Counted from the first letter of the stretch, positions 17,043 through 26,368 are shown. The stretch is 60,708 nt of DNA from JAKSCF01 sp028279945 (GCA_028279945.1 JANQMT010000209.1:1-60708); one strand, 5' to 3'. Translations and numbers: made by a program. Notes: a model not told the origin generated them from the letters alone.

Positions 17043-18770
17043 TTATTGTTTATATATGTTGACCGCCTTATTCTCTGTAACTTCAAAATTTAATTGACAC
17101 TTTTCTTTTTTCCTCATATGGTTTTCATAATATCCTAACATGTCATAATCAAATGTCTTTGATGTGCTGTTTTCATTCAGCACAACTTTCATTACTTCAT
17201 TTTCAAATTGATACAATTGAGCAATGAAACCATCTTTCATAGTATTTTTAATAAAGTTATCTATACTTTTAGACATTTCTTCTCTTACATGACTTAAATC
17301 ATCTCCATAATAAATGGTTCTAGTTAATAAAGTCGTCATTTTTTTCATCTCTGCTTTGTAAGCAAGATAGAAGTCCAATAAACTATCGTTGTAGAATGCT
17401 ATGATTTCATTCATTGTCTTGGGTATGATAAATGTGAAATAGTTATAAATGTGATTAATAAATACATCTAAATAGAAGTATTTATCTACCAAGGCATGGT
17501 TGACAATATACAAACTGGAAAATAAATTTGGATACTTTTTAATCCATTCCATGTGATTTTTAGCAGGATATTTAAATAAGTGAAAGTTCTCTTCATTAAA
17601 GACCAAATGACGTCTTTCCGTCCTATAGATTTGAGTACTTGGAAAGCACATGCATTTAAATATTGTAACCTCTTTAATGGACAACTCCTCTACACAATAC
17701 CTTATTAGGTTAAGGCTCTTGAGCAAATCCACTTCTTCTTCTGTTGGCAACCCATAGATAAAATTGATTTGTATTTCAATGTTATGCTTTTGAATGAGCC
17801 CAATCGTCTTCTTGACTTGGGACATATCTAGGTTTTTATTAATCACTCTCTGCATTCTCTGCGACCCTGTCTCAATACCCAGAAGAATCTTTTTGCACCC
17901 TGCTCTTCCCATAAAGCTGATAATTTCTTCATCTAATGTGTCTGGTCTTGCACTACACGTCCATTCTATATCCATTTTCATCTCTATGATCTTATTACAG
18001 ACCTCTAAAATATATTTTTTATTGGCTGTAAATAAATCATGAGTAAAATCAAACTTTTTGATATTGTATCGATTCATATAATGGTTAATCTCATCAAGAA
18101 TCCTATTTGTACTTTTTAGCCTTACTTTCCGTTTCCAAAAAGTTTTGGTACAACAAAAAGTACAATTGTAAGGACACCCTCTCCCGGATTCAATATTGAT
18201 TCTTAAAAGCCCTTCATCCTTTAATTCAAGCATGGGTAACTGATCTAAATCTTGAAGCAGCGGGCCTGGCTCATTGCACAAGACTTCATTGGACTTTCTA
18301 TAGCAAATGCCTTTAATATTGCTTATTTCTTCTTTACCATTAAAATAGTCTAAAATACTTATTACGTGCTGCTCTCCTTCTCCAACAGCTATCATATCTA
18401 TAAAATCAAATGTTTTTAAAGTCTCTTTGCTGCATAAGCTGACATGCGGTCCTGCAAGAATTATTTTAATGTTTTTGTTCAGCTTTTTTATATTTTTTGC
18501 TATGGTTAAAGATATAAAAAATGAAGTGCCCAGCGTATAAAATGATATTATTTTGGGCTCCATGTTCAATATATATTTTACAATGGTTACATAATCTTTT
18601 TCTAAAAGTATGTTATTGGGTACTTTCTTTTCAGCTAACAAATTAGGGAAACTGATGACTTCTGAAGTATAGTTTGAATTTTCATTAATTATGGTGGATA
18701 ACAAATTAATCCCTACTGGAAAATGACGTATACTAGATTGTTGAAATCCATCAACAAACAAAATATCCAT
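17043..18770 (-). CDS. Cobalamin-binding-domain radical SAM enzyme 3, putative peptide maturase (575 aa)
   Basis: Third paralogue, alignable over its full length with those at 1252 and 3484 but the most divergent. N-terminal B12-binding-type domain (GPHVSLCS, GEGEQ), cluster motif CxxxCxxC starting near C199 (GCPYNCTFC), then the conserved FWKRKVRLKS and the same C-terminal region. It is flanked by two-repeat peptide 6 (upstream, through a weak hairpin, likely co-transcribed) and peptide 5 (downstream). It has no promoter element of its own. Predicted to act on these two peptides. Confidence 0.85.
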   Translation of the reverse strand: MDILFVDGFQQSSIRHFPVGINLLSTIINENSNYTSEVISFPNLLAEKKVPNNILLEKDYVTIVKYILNMEPKIISFYTLGTSFFISLTIAKNIKKLNKNIKIILAGPHVSLCSKETLKTFDFIDMIAVGEGEQHVISILDYFNGKEEISNIKGICYRKSNEVLCNEPGPLLQDLDQLPMLELKDEGLLRINIESGRGCPYNCTFCCTKTFWKRKVRLKSTNRILDEINHYMNRYNIKKFDFTHDLFTANKKYILEVCNKIIEMKMDIEWTCSARPDTLDEEIISFMGRAGCKKILLGIETGSQRMQRVINKNLDMSQVKKTIGLIQKHNIEIQINFIYGLPTEEEVDLLKSLNLIRYCVEELSIKEVTIFKCMCFPSTQIYRTERRHLVFNEENFHLFKYPAKNHMEWIKKYPNLFSSLYIVNHALVDKYFYLDVFINHIYNYFTFIIPKTMNEIIAFYNDSLLDFYLAYKAEMKKMTTLLTRTIYYGDDLSHVREEMSKSIDNFIKNTMKDGFIAQLYQFENEVMKVVLNENSTSKTFDYDMLGYYENHMRKKEKCQLNFEVTENKAVNIYKQ

Positions 18771-18820
18771 CTGTCTTACTCATCCTTTCTTTTACTGTTA
18801 TGTAGTCGGATTTGGATGAG

Positions 18821-18849
18821 AAACTGCTGACAATACACATCAGCAGTTT
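18821..18849 (-). terminator. Weak hairpin (attenuator-like) between peptide 6 and radical SAM gene 3
   Basis: Arms AAACTGCTGA (18821-18830) and TCAGCAGTTT (18840-18849); on the minus strand only three U follow before CUCAUCC. Equivalent to the hairpin at 3061. Confidence 0.6.
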
Positions 18850-18879
18850 ATTCTTAAACTATTTTTCATTTTTCAATGT

Positions 18880-19248
18880 CTAACCTACAAAAGGATATGA
18901 AAATTCGCTCAAATTACAATCAATCTTAACCTTTGGTTTTACAACAATATGATTTACACAGTCAAGGACAACAACTTCGCCTGTTGCTTTATCGTCCGTT
19001 TCTACAACATCTCCGGTTAATAATGATTCTATGTCAAATGTCATATTAATATTTGGCTCTATGACAATGTGGTTCACACATTCACAGTCTACATCTACAG
19101 CTTCTTCTAATTCTTCTGATACTTGTAATTCTTGTTGTGATTTTTCTTCTGATATTTCTTCTGCTTTTTCTACTACATCTTTAACTGGTCCACAATCTGT
19201 ATCTTGACTACCGCTTTTATTACTACATCCTAAAGTCTTAACTTCCAT
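18880..19248 (-). CDS. Small repeat peptide 6, two-repeat precursor (122 aa)
   Basis: Longest of the family. Starts MEVKTLGCSNKSG behind GAGGTGAC; a long Glu-rich spacer precedes repeat one (ECVNHIVIEPNINMTFDIES), linker VVETDDK, then repeat two (DCVNHIVVKPKVKIDCNLSE). Repeat one matches peptide 4, suggesting the two are the same sub-type in two loci. The Lys of IKP is Glu in repeat one. It lies directly upstream of radical SAM enzyme 3 with only a weak hairpin between. Confidence 0.75.
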   Translation of the reverse strand: MEVKTLGCSNKSGSQDTDCGPVKDVVEKAEEISEEKSQQELQVSEELEEAVDVDCECVNHIVIEPNINMTFDIESLLTGDVVETDDKATGEVVVLDCVNHIVVKPKVKIDCNLSEFSYPFVG

Positions 19249-19314
19249 CCAGTCACCTCTTTTTTTGGTGTATTTTCGAAAAACCGTTTGACTGATTGGG
19301 CCTTTCTCAATATT

Positions 19315-19343
19315 TATATATGTTTGAACTGAAAAAAATGTTC
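19315..19343 (-). promoter_or_regulatory. Conserved GAAC-N17-CATATATA promoter element of peptide 6
   Basis: GAAC 19340-19343 and CATATATA 19315-19322, 17-nt spacer, minus strand; would drive peptide 6 and radical SAM gene 3. Confidence 0.65.
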
Positions 19344-19412
19344 TAATTTGAATACATATGTCTAATTATGTCATCAGATTAATGAGAGGTGTAACAATAC
19401 TGAGGATTTATT

Positions 19413-21101
19413 CTAAATCTTTAATATTGCACCCTCATGAGCTGATGTTACATGGTTGCGATATCTTGCCAAATACCCTTCTGTTACTTTGGGTTGTGGA
19501 TGCACTATTTTTTCTAATCTTGATTTTATTTCGTCTTCGGATAGTCTTACATTGAGGGTTCTTTTGGGAATATTGATTTCTATCACATCACCGTTTTCTA
19601 CAATGGCTATGGTACCGTTGGATGCTGCCTCCGGTGATACATGTCCAATACAAGGACCTCTTGTGGCTCCTGAAAATCTGCCGTCCGTCACCAGTGCAAC
19701 ACTATCCCCAAGACCCATTCCGATTAACGCTGTGGTAGCCGTCAGCATCTCTCTCATTCCGGGGCCACCCTTAGGCCCTTCATATTTTATAACGATGACA
19801 TCCCCAGATTGAACCACTCCGTTATATATGGCTTCGGTCGCTTGTTCTTCTGTTTGAAAGCAAACAGCAGGACCCGAGTGTTTTAGCATGGAGGGTGAAA
19901 CCGCCGTTTGTTTTACCACGGCCCCTAATGGTGCTAAATTCCCTTTCAATATTGCCAGACTGCTTTCACTGGAGTAAGCCTTAGAAATTGGTCGGATGAC
20001 TTGTTCATTTAAATTTTCTCTACCTGTTATGTTTTCTCTAAAAGTTTTTCCTGTCACCGTCATCCGGTCCAGATTGATAATGCCATCCAGTTCTTTCATT
20101 ACAACAGGAATGCCCCCTGCTTCATCTAAATCCATGGGTGTATGATTCCCCGACGGCTTTATTTTACACAAGTAAGGGGTGGTTCTGCTTATTTCGTCGA
20201 TGTCTTCCAGCTTTAGTTTTAATTGGGCCTCGTGAGCGATGGCCGGTACATGGAGGGTTGCATTGGTAGACCCTCCCACACTCATTGCCACTCTCAGGGC
20301 ATCTTCCAACATTTCTTGTGTTACTATATCTCTAGGTCTTATGCCTTCATTGACCAAATCTACTATCCTGAGTCCACTGGCTTTTGCCACCCTGAGTTTT
20401 TTGCCGTCTACTGCATGGGCCATGGCACTATCGGTCATGGCAAGCCCTAACGCTTCCGACATGACAGACATGGTATTTGCGGTTCCCATCATAGAACACG
20501 ATCCGGGGCCGGGGGATAAAGCTTCTTCCATTCTCAAATATTCATCCTGAGAGATATGGCCTTTTAAGAGTTCTCCAACTTTTTCTTTAAGCTCATAACT
20601 TGCATAGTTCTCCCCTTTATATCGTCCGGGTTTCATAGGCCCTCCGGTTACCATAATTGCCGGAATATTGATTCTAAGCATTGCCATTAGCATGGCGGGG
20701 ACAATCTTATCGCATCCGGCTATTAAGAGCATGCCATCCAGTCTATGAGCTCTGGCATAGAGTTCAATAGAATCCGCAATATTTTCTCTGCTTGGAAGTA
20801 CGAAGCACATCCCGTCATGGCCTTGAGCAAATCCATCGCATATAGAGATGGTATTGACTTCAAATGGAATGCCTCCTCCGGTTCTAACGCCGTCTTTTGC
20901 AGCTTTCGCCACCTTGTCTAAGTGAATATGTCCGGGATGCATTTCATTATGAGAATTGATGATCCCTATAAAAGGTTTTGACAATTCTTCGGACAACAGT
21001 CCCATTCCTCTGAAATGGGCTCTGGGTCCACCCATAGTGATACCGTTGACCACCTTGGCACTGGGATATTTTTCATCTTTATATTTCATCATCATTGGCA
21101 C
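19413..21101 (-). CDS. IlvD/Edd-family dehydratase, probably for a sugar acid
   Basis: Fe-S enzyme removing water from a 2,3-dihydroxy acid to give a 2-oxo acid. 562 aa; the Cys ligands are visible in SICDGFAQGHDGM, AGCDKIVPAMLM and GPGSCSMMGTANTM, and the C-terminus has VTDGRFSGATRGPCIGHVSPEA. The MGTANTM wording is closer to sugar-acid dehydratases than to biosynthetic IlvD, and there is no branched-chain biosynthesis gene around. Last gene of the catabolic operon, 13 bp after the LarA-like gene. A biosynthetic dihydroxy-acid dehydratase remains possible. Confidence 0.85.
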   Translation of the reverse strand: MPMMMKYKDEKYPSAKVVNGITMGGPRAHFRGMGLLSEELSKPFIGIINSHNEMHPGHIHLDKVAKAAKDGVRTGGGIPFEVNTISICDGFAQGHDGMCFVLPSRENIADSIELYARAHRLDGMLLIAGCDKIVPAMLMAMLRINIPAIMVTGGPMKPGRYKGENYASYELKEKVGELLKGHISQDEYLRMEEALSPGPGSCSMMGTANTMSVMSEALGLAMTDSAMAHAVDGKKLRVAKASGLRIVDLVNEGIRPRDIVTQEMLEDALRVAMSVGGSTNATLHVPAIAHEAQLKLKLEDIDEISRTTPYLCKIKPSGNHTPMDLDEAGGIPVVMKELDGIINLDRMTVTGKTFRENITGRENLNEQVIRPISKAYSSESSLAILKGNLAPLGAVVKQTAVSPSMLKHSGPAVCFQTEEQATEAIYNGVVQSGDVIVIKYEGPKGGPGMREMLTATTALIGMGLGDSVALVTDGRFSGATRGPCIGHVSPEAASNGTIAIVENGDVIEINIPKRTLNVRLSEDEIKSRLEKIVHPQPKVTEGYLARYRNHVTSAHEGAILKI

Positions 21102-21114
21102 CCTCCTATATCAT

Positions 21115-22431
21115 CTATTTTTTATATTTTAATATCCTATTTTTAAGCTGAAGCTTTCCGTCTTCAGTAAATGGAATCTTTTCGGGTTCTCCTAATATCT
21201 CAATGGTCTTATCCTTTTGAATTTGAGATAAATAGGTTTCCGACACATATATGTATTCCAGAGACAAGGTATTTTTTATCCAAACCATTTTGCTTTGAGG
21301 ATGGGCAACTCTTGAACAGCATTTAAGGGCAACCTGTAATGCTTGAAGATCATTCTCCATTACCACGGGTATTCTCCCGGCTTCCAAAACGGTTGATGTA
21401 ATCACATTGGCATAGGTATCGTCAAAATTTATAGAATGGAATAAGTCTTTGGTAGTAACATCTGCCGTCCCCAATCCCGTAGCATTCCCCTTGGTCTTTT
21501 CCGTCAACTCTAAAACAATCATTCTATCAATTTTAGGAGCTTTGGCCAGTTCTCTTTTAAAAAATTTTGAAGCAGACCTGCCTGTTATATTGGGATCCAT
21601 TCCCGGGCCGCTTATTTCTTTTCCCATCTCTTGTACAATCAATACATCCACTTGATTAAGTTTTATTCTTGGAAAAAGCTCTTTTGAAATGTTAAGCAGT
21701 TCTTTATCTCTTTCTATTATTCTTTCCGGTTGGATGAGCTCAATATTGGCCGAATGTTTATACGCATTTTCTACTATGGCCAATCCCCCTATGATGGGCG
21801 ATTTTTGAAGTGCCACTCTTGTCATATCTTCCAACAAAGCGGGGAAGGTATCGAATCCTCTGTTATGGGTTACGGTTGCTCCCTTTTGTTTTCCCAGTCC
21901 TATGGCTATCATTTTTAAAAGCCCGCTCTCTACAGATCCTTTAAACCCTGTATGGGGTTTCACTCTATTGATGATAATGATGCCATCGCTGTTCAGTGCA
22001 TTGTTTTCCACATACACCGGCACACCCTTTGGAGTTCTTCCTACCTCTGTTACTTCCATAGAGGATATAATTTCTGCTCCTACAGATGCTTCTGTTATGC
22101 CCAATGCCTTTAGTACCGCCACCTGGCCTTCCCCAGTTGCACCTCCATGACTTCCCATAGCAGGAATGACAACAGGCGTCACGCCTATAGCCTTTAGATT
22201 GAAGATGAGTCTTTTTACCACCGGTAATATGTCATGTATCCCTCTGCTTCCTACTGCAATGGCTATTTTTGAACCTTTTGTTAATCTGCTCCTCTGATTT
22301 TTCAGAAACTTAATGAATTCTCCATCTATATGCCCATTGATATCTTCTATTTTTTGTTTATTGAAGTTTTGTTTGATGGGTACCATTTTTGGCATTTCTA
22401 CATGAAATCCACCGGATAGATTTATTGTCAT
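21115..22431 (-). CDS. LarA-like (DUF2088) protein, putative 2-hydroxyacid racemase/epimerase
   Basis: 438 aa. GSKIAIAVGSRGIHDILPVVKRL, PAMGSHGGATGEGQ and INRVKPHTGFKGSVESGLLKMIAIGLGKQKGA resemble the nickel-dependent lactate racemase superfamily (DUF2088) in its shorter, LarA-homologue form. The reaction would be inversion at C2 of a hydroxy acid, which fits between a 2-hydroxyacid dehydrogenase and a sugar-acid dehydratase. It is clearly different from the second LarA-like protein at 29242. No larB/C/E cofactor genes are in the window. GGGAGG precedes the ATG. Confidence 0.7.
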   Translation of the reverse strand: MTINLSGGFHVEMPKMVPIKQNFNKQKIEDINGHIDGEFIKFLKNQRSRLTKGSKIAIAVGSRGIHDILPVVKRLIFNLKAIGVTPVVIPAMGSHGGATGEGQVAVLKALGITEASVGAEIISSMEVTEVGRTPKGVPVYVENNALNSDGIIIINRVKPHTGFKGSVESGLLKMIAIGLGKQKGATVTHNRGFDTFPALLEDMTRVALQKSPIIGGLAIVENAYKHSANIELIQPERIIERDKELLNISKELFPRIKLNQVDVLIVQEMGKEISGPGMDPNITGRSASKFFKRELAKAPKIDRMIVLELTEKTKGNATGLGTADVTTKDLFHSINFDDTYANVITSTVLEAGRIPVVMENDLQALQVALKCCSRVAHPQSKMVWIKNTLSLEYIYVSETYLSQIQKDKTIEILGEPEKIPFTEDGKLQLKNRILKYKK

Positions 22432-22444
22432 AAATTGCCTCCCG

Positions 22445-23407
22445 TTATTTATCTTTTACTCTAAACAGCGGTTCTTGTCCATTTAATACTAAAAATGCGT
22501 TTTCAATGGCCATGTTTCCGGCCCTTCGTTGCGCCTCTATAGTATGTGCACCGATATGAGATGTCACAATAACGTTATCTAAATCAAATAAAAAATGGTC
22601 TCTTTCCGGCGGCTCTGAGCTCATAACATCTAATCCTGCACCCAGTACTTGTCCGGACTGAAGCGCATCGTACAAATCTCTATCATTGATCACATCTCCT
22701 CTTGCCGTATTGATAAAAAATATGCCGTCTTTTACAATATTAAACAGGTCTTTATGGATGATGCCTTTTGTGCTGGGTATGGACGGCAAGTGTACCGATA
22801 CAATATGGCTCCTTCTAAATATGTCTTCCATACTTACCAGTGCCACATCCAATTTTTCTACAAATGCCATATCAGGATAGGGATCATAGGCCAGTATTTT
22901 CATATCAAAGCCTTTAGCTCTTTTAGCTACTTCTCTTCCTATGGCGCCCAATCCTAGTATACCTAGAGTTTTTCCATAGGCTTCTGTTCCCGTAACCACT
23001 CTCCATTTGCCCTCATGGACAACTTCGTTATGTGTTTTAGGTATATGTCGCATGACGGATAACATCAATCCTATGGTCATATCTGCAACCGCATGTTTGT
23101 TACTTCCCGGACAATTTGTCACGATGATACCTTTATCATTGGCTGCTTGAATATCAATCCTGTCCACACCTACTCCAAACTTGGATATCACTTTTAATCG
23201 GTTGGCTTTTTTCATTACTTTTGCCGTAAAATAATCATCGCCGCATATGACAGCATCTACGCCGCCTATGATTTTTAGTAAATTCTCTTCGCTTAAAGTG
23301 TGGCCTTGATATGGATTGGTTACGATTTCTGCGCCTTGTTCTTTGATTTTTTTTATCAGTTCAGGCAGCTTATAAAATACTCTGGCCGTTATTAAAACTT
23401 TGTTCAT
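22445..23407 (-). CDS. D-isomer-specific 2-hydroxyacid dehydrogenase
   Basis: NAD(P)-dependent oxidoreductase interconverting 2-hydroxy and 2-oxo acids, 320 aa. Rossmann motif GLGAIGREVAKRA (about residues 149-161); catalytic Arg in NTARGDVINDRDL, Glu in SEPPERDHF and His in TSHIGAHT are all present. Close to phosphoglycerate-dehydrogenase-like catabolic enzymes but lacking the ACT domain of SerA. Operon member between TctA and the LarA-like gene. Confidence 0.88.
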   Translation of the reverse strand: MNKVLITARVFYKLPELIKKIKEQGAEIVTNPYQGHTLSEENLLKIIGGVDAVICGDDYFTAKVMKKANRLKVISKFGVGVDRIDIQAANDKGIIVTNCPGSNKHAVADMTIGLMLSVMRHIPKTHNEVVHEGKWRVVTGTEAYGKTLGILGLGAIGREVAKRAKGFDMKILAYDPYPDMAFVEKLDVALVSMEDIFRRSHIVSVHLPSIPSTKGIIHKDLFNIVKDGIFFINTARGDVINDRDLYDALQSGQVLGAGLDVMSSEPPERDHFLFDLDNVIVTSHIGAHTIEAQRRAGNMAIENAFLVLNGQEPLFRVKDK

Positions 23408-23410
23408 GGG

Positions 23411-24907
23411 CTATTCTCCTCTTGCGGTTTTTCCCTTTACATATATTTTTTTAATGACAGGAAGCAATATGGTGCCTATTGAAATGATTAAAAATGCCAG
23501 ACTTATGGGCCTGCTGAATAAAATACCATAGCTTCCGTCGGATAATATCAAAGCACGCCTTAAATTAAACTCCGCCATAGGGCCTAATATGATGGCTAAC
23601 AGCATGGGGGTGACAGGAAATCCAAATCTCGGCATGAAATATCCTATGACTCCGAATACCATCATCATTTTGACATCAAACATGGTGCTGTTAACGGCAA
23701 AAGCACCCACTACGCATAATACCATGAGTATGCACACCAAAAGATTAACGGGTATTTTAGTGACGTTGACAAAAGCCTTTACAAATACACTGGCTTGAAG
23801 GTACATAAATACATTGACCAATATCAATCCTACCATTATGGTGTATACGATCTCTCCGTGGGTGGTAAAAAGCTTAGGTCCCGGTGTCAATCCCTGCATC
23901 ATTAGGGCCCCTAGAAGTATTGCCGTAACCGTATCCCCCGGAACACCTAGTGTCAATAACGGTATTAATGTGGCGCCTGTTACCCCGTTGTTGCCTGCTT
24001 CTGCTGCTGCCACGCCGTCCATATGGCCTGTGCCGAATTTTTCAGGCGTCTTAGATACCCGCTTAGCTTCATTGTAGCTTAAAAAAGAAGCAATAGCCGC
24101 TCCGGTTCCCGGGATAGCCCCTATCATGGTCCCGATTGCACTGGATTTTATGATGGTGCGTAAATGATCTTTGATCTCCTTGAGCGTTATCTTTTGATGT
24201 TCAAATTTAGTTATTTTTTCCTTTCTGGTGAAATTGCCTTGTCTTACTTTAGATAATATTTCGGAAATTGCAAAGAGCCCGATGAGGGCCGGTATGAGCT
24301 GTATGCCCGCCGATAAATAGGGATTTCCCATAGTGAGTCTGGAAATACCATCAATAGGATCCAACCCTATCATAGAAACAAACATACCTAAGACCCCCAT
24401 TATAATGCCTTTGATTATATTATTAGCGCTTACCGTGGATATAATGGTCAATCCGAATATCGCCAAAGAAAAATATTCTGCTGGCCCAAATTTAAGGGCA
24501 ATCTTTGCAATCTGAGGGGCTATAAAAAGTAACATCAAGGCACTAAATATTCCTGCTATGGTAGAGGCGATGAGTGCCATTTTCAAAGCCTTTCCTGCTT
24601 GTCCCTTTTGAGCCATAGTGTAACCGTCCATGATGGTAGCAGCCGACGCCGGAGTCCCCGGGGTTTTGATCAATATAGCGGTGATGGAACCGCCGTATAT
24701 TCCGCCACAATACACACCAAGCAGCAATGTGATTCCTGTGATGGGATCCAGCCCGAATGTTATAGGCAATAACAGCGCAACACCCATAGTAGCGGTAAGT
24801 CCCGGTAATGCACCGAACATGATTCCGGCTGTCAGGCCTAAATTCATGGCTAATATATTGCTCCATGTAAATATATTCTGTAGTGAAGCGATGACTATAT
24901 CTAACAT
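23411..24907 (-). CDS. tctA: Tripartite tricarboxylate transporter, large membrane subunit TctA
   Basis: 498 aa with about 11-12 membrane segments; AGIMFGALPGLTATMGVALLLP, ALLIKTPGTPASAATIMDGY-type region and GAIPGTGAAIASFLSYNEAKR are TctA signatures. Together with TctB (24919) and the binding protein TctC (26429) it imports a carboxylate by ion coupling. The substrate is probably the acid degraded by this operon. Confidence 0.92.
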   Translation of the reverse strand: MLDIVIASLQNIFTWSNILAMNLGLTAGIMFGALPGLTATMGVALLLPITFGLDPITGITLLLGVYCGGIYGGSITAILIKTPGTPASAATIMDGYTMAQKGQAGKALKMALIASTIAGIFSALMLLFIAPQIAKIALKFGPAEYFSLAIFGLTIISTVSANNIIKGIIMGVLGMFVSMIGLDPIDGISRLTMGNPYLSAGIQLIPALIGLFAISEILSKVRQGNFTRKEKITKFEHQKITLKEIKDHLRTIIKSSAIGTMIGAIPGTGAAIASFLSYNEAKRVSKTPEKFGTGHMDGVAAAEAGNNGVTGATLIPLLTLGVPGDTVTAILLGALMMQGLTPGPKLFTTHGEIVYTIMVGLILVNVFMYLQASVFVKAFVNVTKIPVNLLVCILMVLCVVGAFAVNSTMFDVKMMMVFGVIGYFMPRFGFPVTPMLLAIILGPMAEFNLRRALILSDGSYGILFSRPISLAFLIISIGTILLPVIKKIYVKGKTARGE

Positions 24908-24918
24908 CCTTTTACCTC

Positions 24919-25371
24919 CTATGGCAGTTGTACATACATGATTTCTTTAAAGACATAATAAATGATAAAAACGATTACATAAAATATGACGTAATGATAC
25001 CATTTTCTAACTTTTAATATATACATAGCGATACTCATTATGACAACGGTTGATATTAAAAAACCTACCATTTCAATGATTCCTATATATATGATCAATA
25101 ATAAAAATATTTTTCCTACTCTTAATTCACTGATATCCCATGGGTCTGTTTCATCTTCTTTCGCTTCCTCATAGCCGGATTTGTTAAAGGATTTCAGTAT
25201 TAAAATGCCGCTTAGCACCATTAGTGCTATTGAAAGAAATTGAGGAAAAAACCTTGGCCCCATTTGAGAAACGTCGAAGGCTTTAATTTCATAGGGTATT
25301 AATACCCATATGGTAATGGCTAAGAGGAGTAACACTACGCCGCTTATTCTATCTTGTATATGCTTCTTCAT
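24919..25371 (-). CDS. tctB: Tripartite tricarboxylate transporter, small membrane subunit TctB
   Basis: 150 aa, four membrane segments (residues about 10-27, 40-60, 85-110, 118-140), N-terminal ISGVVLLLLAITIWVLIPYEI and MGPRFFPQFLSIALMVLSG typical of TctB. Placed 11 bp upstream of tctA. Confidence 0.88.
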   Translation of the reverse strand: MKKHIQDRISGVVLLLLAITIWVLIPYEIKAFDVSQMGPRFFPQFLSIALMVLSGILILKSFNKSGYEEAKEDETDPWDISELRVGKIFLLLIIYIGIIEMVGFLISTVVIMSIAMYILKVRKWYHYVIFYVIVFIIYYVFKEIMYVQLP

Positions 25372-25386
25372 CGCTCTGATTCCTTT

Positions 25387-26295
25387 CTAAAGAACATCGC
25401 TACGCTTAATTTCATCAAATATCTTTTCAAACACATCTATTTTTTCATCGGATATGCTCTTCATGGTTCTTGCAGGATATTTTTGACATAACCCTTTTCT
25501 TGACATCAATCCTTTGAGATTAGCGTTCAATTGACCTGTGCCATATCCAAATATGCCCACCATTTTAAATATCAATTGCTGGACTTTTTTGGCTTTTTCA
25601 AATTCCCCATCTCCAATAGCTTGATGCAGTGCCAATTCGATTTCCGGTGCTATGTTGGGTATAGGTCCCATGGTGCCGTCTGCACCGGCTATTAAGCTTG
25701 CCATGAAAAAGGGAGCTCTTCCCTGAAACACTCTGAAGTTTTCATTTTTGACTTCAAAGCATATCTTTTGAAATAACACGAAATCTCCGCTGCTGTCTTT
25801 CACTCCGATAATATTTTCATGTTGACTTAATTTTTTAAATGCATCCAAAGATATATTAATCTTTGTCATCTGAGGCATATGGTATATCATTACCGGTAGT
25901 TGGCTTTTGTCTGCCAGCTCTGTGTAGTAATCCATAACCTCTTCTTCCGATACGTTATAGTAAAAAGGGGGTACGATTAAAACCGCATCTCCACCTAAAT
26001 CTTTGGCCGCTTTATTGTTTTTCTCCACTAAATCCATACTGCCTGCCCCTGTGGATACGATCACAGGATATGCTCCGTTGATTTCTTCCACTACACTTTC
26101 AATGGCCAGACAGAAATTCTTATCATCTATAGCGGTTCCTTCTCCTGCTGATCCTAAAAGCATCACCCCGTTGCAGCCTGCATTGACCGCATTTCTTGCT
26201 ATCGTTCGGATCGCTTGAACATCTGTGTTTCTTTCCACGGTAAGAGGCGTAATTAATGCCGGTATAACCCCTCTTAATTTTTCTTGTATTCTCAT
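25387..26295 (-). CDS. DapA/NanA-family aldolase (dihydrodipicolinate synthase-like)
   Basis: Class I lyase forming a Schiff base with a 2-oxo acid. GSAGEGT, the Tyr of VMIYHMP and the Lys of IIGVKDSSGDF are in the family positions. In this operon it most plausibly cleaves a 2-keto-3-deoxy sugar acid, or otherwise processes the dehydratase product. I chose the ATG at 26293-26295 (MRIQEKLRG), 9 nt after GGAGG; upstream in-frame GTG/ATG codons overlap the ribosome site. The gene sits between tctC and tctB, an unusual order. Confidence 0.85.
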   Translation of the reverse strand: MRIQEKLRGVIPALITPLTVERNTDVQAIRTIARNAVNAGCNGVMLLGSAGEGTAIDDKNFCLAIESVVEEINGAYPVIVSTGAGSMDLVEKNNKAAKDLGGDAVLIVPPFYYNVSEEEVMDYYTELADKSQLPVMIYHMPQMTKINISLDAFKKLSQHENIIGVKDSSGDFVLFQKICFEVKNENFRVFQGRAPFFMASLIAGADGTMGPIPNIAPEIELALHQAIGDGEFEKAKKVQQLIFKMVGIFGYGTGQLNANLKGLMSRKGLCQKYPARTMKSISDEKIDVFEKIFDEIKRSDVL

Positions 26296-26368
26296 ATACA
26301 TCATCCTCCCCACTCTAATATTTTACTTTATTTTTCCCCTTTCCAATACCTCACAGCTCATAACGAGC

